Origin: Bremerella volcania
GTDB lineage: Bacteria > Planctomycetota > Planctomycetia > Pirellulales > Pirellulaceae
NCBI RefSeq assembly: GCF_007748115.1
Contig: NZ_CP036289.1
Coordinates: forward strand, 5,766,001-5,830,000
Direction of reading: 5' to 3'
DNA length: 64,000 nucleotides
The position numbers and the translations under genes were made by a program. Shown one piece after another: positions 54,389-62,022 of this stretch (the stretch's first letter is position 1; each line of letters starts with the position of its first letter). The notes under the pieces are model-generated. The model was not told the origin of the DNA, ran no database searches, and worked only from the letters and a program-made list of their open reading frames with translations.

Positions 54389-55042
54389 TCAAGCGGAATC
54401 TGCTTGTTTTCTTTGGAGAATCGCTGCGGTCACGATCTGATAAATGTGTTCGGCCACACGATCGGCGGTTAGGGCCTGCAGTTCATCCTGTGAGATGAGC
54501 ATATTGATGATTGGTCCCGCCATTTTGTAATGCATACACTGCCCTACAACGCTAAACGCGAACATGTGCCGATCCCCCTCCGGCGTTCCCTCGGGTAAAA
54601 GCTCCTTCAAGATGTCGTTTAATCGCTCGAAGTGAGGACGAATGAATTCATGAACGATGTCCTGGGTTGCCTCCGAAGGATCAGCCATTTCGCGAAAGAT
54701 CAGCAAGTGCTTGTGATCGATTCGATCCTGGGCCGACATAGCCATGGTCACCATCTGGCGAATGAAGCCCTGCAAACGAACCTCTGGGGCGATCTCGGGA
54801 CTATCTCCTGGCGGAATGAAGCCGCTGGGGGCCATTGACCGGTGCCGAGCCCGGTGGGCTTCTTTGACCGCCTCGATATAAAGGCCCTTTTTATCCTCGA
54901 AGTAGTATTTCACCGCGTTCACGTTCACGTCTGCCTTACCGCAGATACGGCGAACCGTACCATGATCGTAGCCATGCAGGGCAAACTCCTGAATGGCTGC
55001 TTCTAGCAGGCGCTGTTTGGCGTCAGGCGGTGATGAACTCAT
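54389..55042 (-). CDS. TetR-family transcriptional regulator with CerR-like C-terminus
   Basis: A 217-residue regulator. The N-terminal helix-turn-helix is AIQEFALHGYDHGTVRRICG followed by VNAVKYYFEDKKGLY; the C-terminal part (about 90-200) resembles the DUF1956/CerR ligand-binding domain (LIFREMADPSEATQDIV). It is divergent from the RND efflux pair, 125 nt away, and a palindrome (55095-55110) lies in the shared promoter region, so it very likely represses the pump and itself. Confidence 0.9.
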   Translation of the reverse strand: MSSSPPDAKQRLLEAAIQEFALHGYDHGTVRRICGKADVNVNAVKYYFEDKKGLYIEAVKEAHRARHRSMAPSGFIPPGDSPEIAPEVRLQGFIRQMVTMAMSAQDRIDHKHLLIFREMADPSEATQDIVHEFIRPHFERLNDILKELLPEGTPEGDRHMFAFSVVGQCMHYKMAGPIINMLISQDELQALTADRVAEHIYQIVTAAILQRKQADSA

Positions 55043-55094
55043 GAATTTTCAGATCTTGCGATTGTTTTTTTAGGATTACGGAGATACCATCGAG

Positions 55095-55110
55095 TTAAAC
55101 GCGTGTTTAA
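55095..55110. promoter_or_regulatory. Candidate TetR operator palindrome
   Basis: TTAAACGCGTGTTTAA is a 16-bp palindrome with only the centre imperfect, midway between the divergent regulator and efflux genes. Size and AT-flanked half-sites fit a TetR dimer. Confidence 0.6.
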
Positions 55111-55167
55111 TACTAACGTAGCTAATCAAATTGGCAAATTGTCCGTCCTCTCATCTGAGAACGCTCC

Positions 55168-56520
55168 ATGTCGAAGTTTTCCGGCATTTTAAAGCTAGTC
55201 CTGAAATCTCTCATCTCCCTCTGCTTGGTGGGAGGTGGTGTCGCTGCCATTATCCTCTTGGGGAAAGCGAAGACCGAGTCGGACCAGCCACCGCCGGAGG
55301 ACATCCGGCTTGTCGAAATCCAAACGGTTCAGCCGCATGATTCCGGGATTACGTTTGAGGTCGGCGGGGTCGTCGTCCCCTATCGCGAAATCAACCTGGC
55401 CGCCGAAGTCGCTGGCAGGGTCATCGAAAAATCCGACAAGCTCCGCATCGGACGAACGGTTTCCGCCAAAGAGCCGATCGTTTTGATCGACCGTCGCGAC
55501 TATGACTTGGAATTGGAACGCCTGCAAGAGGAGCTGGAACAGGCCGAAGACAACATCGCCGAAATGGACGTTCAGATCGCCGCCGCCGAAGGTCAGATCG
55601 AGTTGGCTTCTGAGAATCTCGTCATTCAGACGCGATCAACCGACCGCATTCGCAGTCTCGTCACCCGTAATGCCACGACGGAGTCGAGCCTGGATGACGC
55701 CCTACGAGCGGAACTCAGCGCCAAGACCACTCTGCAAACGCAGCGCGATCAACTAGCTCTGCTGAAAGCGACCAAGACGCGGCTGGAAAACGTGCGTGAT
55801 CGCACGAAATCGGAAATCTCTGCCGCCCAGTTACAACTCAGTCGCACGACGATCACCTCGCCGATCGATGGAATGGTTGTTGAGGACAACGTCGAGCAAG
55901 ACAGTTATCTGCAAAAAGGGACGGCCATCTGCACGATCCGTGACACCTCAAAGCTGGAAATAAAATGCAGCCTGCAAGCTCACCAAATGAAGTGGCTCTG
56001 GGAGTCGTCAACCGGTTCGACCGAGACTAAGAAACGTGGCGCCTACGAGTTGCCAGAAACACCGGTCACCGTCAGCTACCGCATTGGCAACGAGGTTTAC
56101 GTCTGGGACGGAAAACTTACGCGCTACGATGGTGGCCAGATCGACCAACAAACGCGAATGATTCCGTGCCGCGTCCAGGTCGAAGAGCCTCTTCAGGTCA
56201 AACGCATCACCGACAATGGAGAAGTCGACACCTTGGTCGAGGTTCCGACGCTCATGGTGGGCATGTACGTTCAGGTCGACGTCCACGTCAACCCCAGAAG
56301 TCCGCTAGTCGCCGTCCCGATTCCGGCTGTTTATCCAGGCAATCGACTATGGGTTGTCAAAGACGGAAAGTTACAACGCCGAGAAGTTGCCGTTGCGGTC
56401 AGTAGTGGAGACGAAGCCTTGGTGTATGCCGGAGAAGGGAAGATTCAACCTGGCGAACAGGTCGTTGTCTCCCCCTTGTCGGCTCCCTTCGACGGCGCGA
56501 AAGTCGAGGTAATTCAGTAG
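55168..56520 (+). CDS. RND efflux periplasmic adaptor (membrane fusion protein)
   Basis: A 450-residue HlyD/AcrA-family adaptor with an N-terminal anchor (SLISLCLVGGGVAAIILLG), a lipoyl-like half (VAGRVIEKSDKL), a long helical hairpin coiled coil (about 110-215) and the second lipoyl half (RTTITSPIDGMVVEDNVEQ), then a beta-barrel with basic C-terminal domain. It links the inner-membrane pump to an outer channel. Its stop is 2 nt before the pump ATG, so translation is probably coupled. No outer-membrane channel gene is here. Confidence 0.9.
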   Translation: MSKFSGILKLVLKSLISLCLVGGGVAAIILLGKAKTESDQPPPEDIRLVEIQTVQPHDSGITFEVGGVVVPYREINLAAEVAGRVIEKSDKLRIGRTVSAKEPIVLIDRRDYDLELERLQEELEQAEDNIAEMDVQIAAAEGQIELASENLVIQTRSTDRIRSLVTRNATTESSLDDALRAELSAKTTLQTQRDQLALLKATKTRLENVRDRTKSEISAAQLQLSRTTITSPIDGMVVEDNVEQDSYLQKGTAICTIRDTSKLEIKCSLQAHQMKWLWESSTGSTETKKRGAYELPETPVTVSYRIGNEVYVWDGKLTRYDGGQIDQQTRMIPCRVQVEEPLQVKRITDNGEVDTLVEVPTLMVGMYVQVDVHVNPRSPLVAVPIPAVYPGNRLWVVKDGKLQRREVAVAVSSGDEALVYAGEGKIQPGEQVVVSPLSAPFDGAKVEVIQ

Positions 56521-56522
56521 CC

Positions 56523-59500
56523 ATGAAGTCCATTGTTCGCTGGGCGATTTCCAACACGCCCGCCATGAATATCTTGATGGTTGCCGCGATCTTGGTCGGC
56601 TTTGTCTCGCTTTCGCAGATGCAACGCGAGACGTTCCCCGATTTCGATCTCGATATGATCCTCGTCCAGGTTCCCTATCCTGGAGCCGCCCCCCAAGAGG
56701 TTGAAGAGGGGATCTGCCAGAAGATCGAAGAAGCAGTGCGTTCGCTTGATGGCATCAAGAAGGTCACTTCCGTCGCCGCCGAAGGCGCCGGGAGTGTTGT
56801 TATCGAGTTGCACTCTTCTGTCCTGAATCCCGACCGGGTGCTGGACGAAGTCCGCTCAGAAATCGATCGCATCCCAAGCTTTCCGGCAGAAGCTGAAGAC
56901 GCGGAAGTACGCCGCGTTACCACAAGACGCCCGGCCATTCGCGTGGGAGTGATTGGCCCCGAGTTTGACTCAGAGGAAGCTCAGCTCCAATTGCGAGCCG
57001 TCGCGGAAAAGGTCCGCGATGAACTGCTTCAGCTCGACGGCGTTTCTCAGGTAGACTTCATCAATAACCGCGACTATCAGATTGACGTCGAGATCGACGA
57101 ATCGATTTTACGATCGCATGGCCTAACTCTGAACAACGTGGCCGAGATCATCCGGCGGGAAAACCGCGAACTGCCAGCGGGTACCATTCGTGGCGAGTCT
57201 CAGGAAGTCTTGCTACGGGGTAACAATCGCCGCACCACCGGGGACGACATCGCGGAGCTGCCCTTGATTACCCAACTGGATGGCGCCGTGCTGACCATTT
57301 CCGACCTTGGGACAGTACGTGACGAACTGGCCGACACCACATCTCGGGCCTACATCCAAGGGAAACCAGCGATGGCCTTGACCATCTCGCGCAGCTCGGA
57401 TGAAGACCTGCTGAAGATGGTGGATGCGGTCAAGAGGTACGTCGCTGAAAAAGAGCTGCCTAGCGGCTATGAAATACTGACCTGGAGCGATCAGTCGGTC
57501 GAAGTCCGCGGGCGTTTGAACTTGCTGATAGAAAACGCGATTTACGGCTTGATCATCGTCTTCGTGCTTTTGATCTTGTTCCTCGATCTCGAGCTGGCGA
57601 TCTGGGTTTCGCTGGGGATCCCGTTCTCTTTGTTTGCCGCTGGCATCTACCTGTTTGCCGCCGGGGAAACGATGAACATGATTTCCATGTTCGGATTCCT
57701 GATGGCCTTGGGCATCGTGGTGGACGATGCAATCGTCGTGGGAGAAAACATCTACTCCCACCGGCTTATGGGCAAGTCCCTGATGGACTCAGCCGTCGAT
57801 GGCACGTCGGAGGTGATGAGTTCTGTCTCTTCATCGACAGCGACCACCGTCATGGCATTCATGCCGCTGCTGTTTGTCAGTGGCGTGATGGGCAAATTCA
57901 TGGCAGTGATGCCGATGGCGATCATTGCCATCCTGATTGCCTCACTGTTTGAATGCCTGACGATCTTGCCGTGCCACCTGGCCCACAAGAACGATGGCTT
58001 CATGAGGTTCCTGGGCTGGGCACTGTTCATCTTTGCCTGGATGTTGCCCATCGTTCATTGGGCCAGCGATACGACCACGAAGATTCTGAATTGGTTCATC
58101 GAAAACGTCTACCAACCCTCCCTGCACTGGGCCCTGCACAACCGCATCATCGTCTGTGGGGGTGGTTTGGCGTCGATTCTGGTTACCTTTGCGATCGTGC
58201 GTTCTGGCATTACTCCGATCGAGTTCTTTCCCAAGCTCGATGGCAACACGGTACAAGCGCAGGTTACCTTCCCAGATGGAACACCTGAACGCGTCACGCA
58301 GCAGTGGACCAAACGCATCGAGGAAGCCTTCTGGGCCGTCAACGATCGACTTTCCCCGGAAGGTGAGAGCTTGGGACAAGTATCGTTTCGCACGGTCGGC
58401 TCGCAGGTTTCCAATGGTGGGCCTCCTGGGGCAAATGCCAATGAGGCCAGCGGTAGCCACGTCGGAAGCGTCGAGATCGAACTGCAAGATACCGAGCAGC
58501 GCGAAATCAGCAGCATGGAAATCGTCACCGCCTGGCGAGAGGAACTTGGCCCGATCCCTGGCGCCGAGTCGCTAACGATCGCCTCGCAGGCGATGGGCCC
58601 CGGCGCGACGCCGATTGAGTTTCGCCTATTGGCCGACAGCGATCACATGGATCAGTTGGAGGAAGCGATCGAGAAAACCAAGGCTCATATGGAAACATAC
58701 TCGGGCCTGATCGATATCTCGGATGACTCGATCCCAGGCAAGTGGGAATATCGCTTCCGAATCAAGCCGGACGCCCAGGCATTAGGGGTACGTACGGCCG
58801 ACCTGGCCGAAACTGTTCGGGCCGCTTTCTACGGCCAGGAAGTGATGCGCGTGCAGCGTGGACGCCACGAAGTGAAAATCATGGTGCGATACCCGCAAGA
58901 GGATCGTCATCGTCTGGCATCGTTCAATGATATCCGCATTCGCCTGAACGACGGCATCGAGCGTCCGATCACGGAACTCGCGGAAGTGGATATCGTTCGC
59001 GGCTATTCCGAGATCAACCGCGTCAAGCAAAAGCGTTCGATCAAGATCACCGCGGATGTCGATTCTGAACGTGGCAATGAAGTCGAAATCGTTGCAGGTA
59101 TCAAAGCAGACTTCATTCCGAAGCTCCTAAAAGAATACCCTGGCATCAGCGTCTCCTGGGAAGGGCAGAACGAACAACGCAGCGAATCGATGGGCAGCCT
59201 GTTCAATGGCTTCATTGTCGCGTTGGTCGCCATGTTCATGCTGCTTGCTTTCGAATTCAAATCGTACTTCCAGCCGATCTTGATCTTGGCCATCATTCCT
59301 TTCGGAGCGATCGGAGCGGTAGCAGGACACGCGATCATGGGCATTCCCCTCACGTTCTTCAGCATGTTCGGCCTGGTCGCTCTGACCGGGATCGTCGTGA
59401 ATGACTCCATCGTATTGGTGGACTTCATCAATCAGCGCGTGCACGCCGGCATGCCGCTCAAAGAGGCTCTGCTTGAAGCTGGAACGCGGCGTTTTCGCCC

Positions 59501-59804
59501 AGTGTTGCTGACCACCATTACGACAGTGGGCGGTCTATCGCCACTTCTGACGGAGACCTCCCTCCAGGCCCAGCTTCTCATCCCGATGGCAACGAGCATC
59601 GCGTTTGGCGAAATTTTCGCCACGGTCTTAGTGCTGTTTCTAGTTCCCGTCGGCTACTCCATCAAGGTAAGCTTCATCGAGTTCTTCGCCCCTGGGGCCA
59701 TCCTCAGCGAAGAAAGCCACCACAACGAGGCCGGACTTGAACCAGTTCATGCATTGACTTCCTCTGGCAAGCTTGAAGAGCCTTCGATAGGAACTTCACA
59801 TTAA
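56523..59804 (+). CDS. RND multidrug-type efflux permease
   Basis: A 1093-residue inner-membrane pump, usual RND length 1020-1100. TM1 (about 12-30) is followed by the large periplasmic loop with DFDLDMILVQVPYPGAAPQEVE; the TM4 proton relay region shows LMALGIVVDDAIVVGENI, and the second half repeats it in GIVVNDSIVLVDFINQR. The helix-coding FMALMPL-like segments are present twice, consistent with the internal duplication. It is closer to AcrB/MdtBC-type drug exporters than to heavy-metal CusA, since no CusA methionine cluster is evident; substrate unknown. Confidence 0.93.
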   Translation: MKSIVRWAISNTPAMNILMVAAILVGFVSLSQMQRETFPDFDLDMILVQVPYPGAAPQEVEEGICQKIEEAVRSLDGIKKVTSVAAEGAGSVVIELHSSVLNPDRVLDEVRSEIDRIPSFPAEAEDAEVRRVTTRRPAIRVGVIGPEFDSEEAQLQLRAVAEKVRDELLQLDGVSQVDFINNRDYQIDVEIDESILRSHGLTLNNVAEIIRRENRELPAGTIRGESQEVLLRGNNRRTTGDDIAELPLITQLDGAVLTISDLGTVRDELADTTSRAYIQGKPAMALTISRSSDEDLLKMVDAVKRYVAEKELPSGYEILTWSDQSVEVRGRLNLLIENAIYGLIIVFVLLILFLDLELAIWVSLGIPFSLFAAGIYLFAAGETMNMISMFGFLMALGIVVDDAIVVGENIYSHRLMGKSLMDSAVDGTSEVMSSVSSSTATTVMAFMPLLFVSGVMGKFMAVMPMAIIAILIASLFECLTILPCHLAHKNDGFMRFLGWALFIFAWMLPIVHWASDTTTKILNWFIENVYQPSLHWALHNRIIVCGGGLASILVTFAIVRSGITPIEFFPKLDGNTVQAQVTFPDGTPERVTQQWTKRIEEAFWAVNDRLSPEGESLGQVSFRTVGSQVSNGGPPGANANEASGSHVGSVEIELQDTEQREISSMEIVTAWREELGPIPGAESLTIASQAMGPGATPIEFRLLADSDHMDQLEEAIEKTKAHMETYSGLIDISDDSIPGKWEYRFRIKPDAQALGVRTADLAETVRAAFYGQEVMRVQRGRHEVKIMVRYPQEDRHRLASFNDIRIRLNDGIERPITELAEVDIVRGYSEINRVKQKRSIKITADVDSERGNEVEIVAGIKADFIPKLLKEYPGISVSWEGQNEQRSESMGSLFNGFIVALVAMFMLLAFEFKSYFQPILILAIIPFGAIGAVAGHAIMGIPLTFFSMFGLVALTGIVVNDSIVLVDFINQRVHAGMPLKEALLEAGTRRFRPVLLTTITTVGGLSPLLTETSLQAQLLIPMATSIAFGEIFATVLVLFLVPVGYSIKVSFIEFFAPGAILSEESHHNEAGLEPVHALTSSGKLEEPSIGTSH

Positions 59805-60196
59805 CGGATAACCCCGATGAATTCGGCTATCTGGACGACCAATGCAAGTGGCGGAAAATCGTCGTGTTAGGGAACCGTGGTCAAGGCAAGCTGTTTGAGA
59901 AGCTTCAATTGCTGCGAATGTGACCTGTAATTCGGTTGCGCGCCCCTGCATCCAAGTTGGTAAAGTGTCAATCTCGCGTGAGAAATCGGTAGATGCGGAT
60001 TCAACACGCACTATCGCGTTTTACTCGATTGTGTCATCTACTTAGCTTGTTCGGTCGAGCGCAAGTTTGGCTTGCCATGGTAGATTCGCTGTAGGATATG
60101 GGCAGGCTCTGAATGAATTTACGCAACTCGATCGACGGGCAAACGCTCTGACTTTGCCTGCGTTTCCCGAATACTACTTGATAGAAAGATGGTCTC
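59805..60196. other. 392-bp intergenic region
   Basis: No gene, repeat or RNA motif seen. Presumably carries the promoter of the following SDR gene. Confidence 0.4.
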
Positions 60197-60973
60197 ATGG
60201 ATCTTCAACTGAAGAACAAGAATGCCCTGGTTACCGGTTCGACCAAAGGAATCGGCTACGCGATCGCCCAGGTTCTGGCCCAGGAAGAAGCGAACGTCAT
60301 CGTGAATGGCCGTAGCGAGAAATCGACCCAGGCAGCGGCTCAATCGATCGGGCACGGCGCACGTGGCATCGCCGCCGATGTATCGACAGCGCAGGGATGT
60401 CGCGAACTGCTCGATAAGGCGGGGCAAATCGACATTCTGGTCAACAATGCCGGGATCTTTGAACCGAAAGAGTTTACGGAGATCCCCGACGAGGACTGGG
60501 AGCGTTTCTACCAGGTAAACGTAATGTCCGGCGTGCGACTAACGCGTGCTGTGCTGCCTGGGATGCTCCAGCGCAACTGGGGGCGCATCTTGTTCATCTC
60601 CAGTGAAAGCGGCGTTCAGATTCCGTCCGAGATGATCCACTACGGTATGACCAAAGCGGCGAACATCTCACTGGTAAACGGTATTGCCCGTCTAACCAAA
60701 GGGACGCACGTTACCGTGAACGCAATTCTGCCTGGACCGACCGCCTCGGAAGGGGTGTCTCAGTTTGTCGGAGAATTGGCCGCAGAAGCCAACCAGTCGA
60801 AAGAAGAATTCGAGGAAGATTTCTTCAACCATGCTCGGCCAACTTCCCTGATTCAGCGATTTGCCGAGGTCGAAGAAGTTGCCAATACAACGGCTTATTA
60901 CTGCTCGCCACTGTCCAGTGCTACCAACGGAGCCGCCATCCGAGTCGACGGTGGTGTCATTCTCGGAACCTAA
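60197..60973 (+). CDS. Short-chain dehydrogenase/reductase
   Basis: A 258-residue classical SDR. The cofactor motif is ALVTGSTKGIGYAIAQ, the NNAG block DILVNNAGIF, the catalytic Ser in LFISSESGVQIP and the YxxxK in HYGMTKAAN. It keeps the family's C-terminal SATNGAAIRVDGGVILG. The cofactor pocket has NGRSEK after strand 2, suggesting NADP. Substrate unknown, monocistronic by spacing. Confidence 0.92.
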   Translation: MDLQLKNKNALVTGSTKGIGYAIAQVLAQEEANVIVNGRSEKSTQAAAQSIGHGARGIAADVSTAQGCRELLDKAGQIDILVNNAGIFEPKEFTEIPDEDWERFYQVNVMSGVRLTRAVLPGMLQRNWGRILFISSESGVQIPSEMIHYGMTKAANISLVNGIARLTKGTHVTVNAILPGPTASEGVSQFVGELAAEANQSKEEFEEDFFNHARPTSLIQRFAEVEEVANTTAYYCSPLSSATNGAAIRVDGGVILGT

Positions 60974-61047
60974 ATCTATCGAAACCGTCGGGCAATCTCG
61001 CAGGTAATACCTGGTAACTAATCACCCGTTCACTCTGCGAGGTTGCC

Positions 61048-62022
61048 ATGTTCCGTCATCGCCGCTGGGTCGTATTGCTTCTCTTAACAGGAGTCGTCGG
61101 CTGGCTACTTTGGGGTGGCAAAACCTTTCAAGCAGCCGAAATCCCGTCGCCGCCGACGGCCGGTCAGTTTGAAATCTCGACCGAGTCTGAGGGGTACACA
61201 CGGACTGCACTGGTACATATTCCTAAAAACTACAACGCTCAGATGCCTCCACCTTTGGTGATCGCCATGCATGGGGCAGGGGGTGGGGCCGAGTCGATCC
61301 TAGACCACGACAACTGGGCCAAGCTGGCCGACGAAAAAGGGTTTATCGTCGTCGCTCCGAACGGACTACCGGCCAGGCCGCGACTCCCAAGCAACTTCCT
61401 GGCCAATCCGCAACTGTGGAACTCCGGACAACTGCGCGAAGGCTCGCCCCGATCGAAGATCGACGACGTTGCCTACATTGGCCTATTGCTGGACGATCTT
61501 GCGAAGAAGGTTCCCTACGACAAGGCCCGCGTCTTCGCCATCGGGCATAGTAACGGGGGTGGAATGACTTTTCGCCTGGGTGCCGAGATGGCCGATCGCC
61601 TCGCTGCTATCGGCACCGTCGCGGGCATGGTCGCGGTGGAAGACCCCAAGCCCACCAAGCCACTGCCGACACTGTTCATCTTCGGAACGGAAGATCCTGT
61701 GCTACCAATCGACGGAGGCGAGTCTTCACTTCCCTGGGGCACGAGAACAACGCCGCCGGTTACCGACCTGATGGAGAAGTGGGCTAAAGCGATCGGCTGC
61801 GAAACGGAACCGACAACCACGGCAGACGACGATGCGATTAAGAAAGTTCGCTATCGGTCGCGAAAGAATGGTCCCGAACTGACCATTCTTTACCTCAAAG
61901 GGCACGGTCATCAATGGCGAGGTGCCAGCCGAAACCTGCCACCTCGCTTGATTGGCCCAATTACCAGTAAGCTCGACGCGACCGCCGAGCTTTGGAAGTT
62001 TTTCGAGAACAGCACGAAGTAA
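61048..62022 (+). CDS. Secreted PHB-depolymerase/feruloyl-esterase-like hydrolase (LpqC type)
   Basis: A 324-residue exported alpha/beta hydrolase with a signal anchor (VVLLLLTGVVGWLLWGG). Motifs: oxyanion MHGAGGGAESI, nucleophile Ser in AIGHSNGGGMTFRLG, Asp in FGTEDPVLPIDG and His in LKGHGHQWRG. This matches the LpqC/poly(3-hydroxybutyrate) depolymerase and feruloyl esterase family; the substrate may be an ester of plant or algal polymers. GAGG upstream of the ATG. Its stop abuts the stop of the convergent cytochrome gene. Confidence 0.85.
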   Translation: MFRHRRWVVLLLLTGVVGWLLWGGKTFQAAEIPSPPTAGQFEISTESEGYTRTALVHIPKNYNAQMPPPLVIAMHGAGGGAESILDHDNWAKLADEKGFIVVAPNGLPARPRLPSNFLANPQLWNSGQLREGSPRSKIDDVAYIGLLLDDLAKKVPYDKARVFAIGHSNGGGMTFRLGAEMADRLAAIGTVAGMVAVEDPKPTKPLPTLFIFGTEDPVLPIDGGESSLPWGTRTTPPVTDLMEKWAKAIGCETEPTTTADDDAIKKVRYRSRKNGPELTILYLKGHGHQWRGASRNLPPRLIGPITSKLDATAELWKFFENSTK

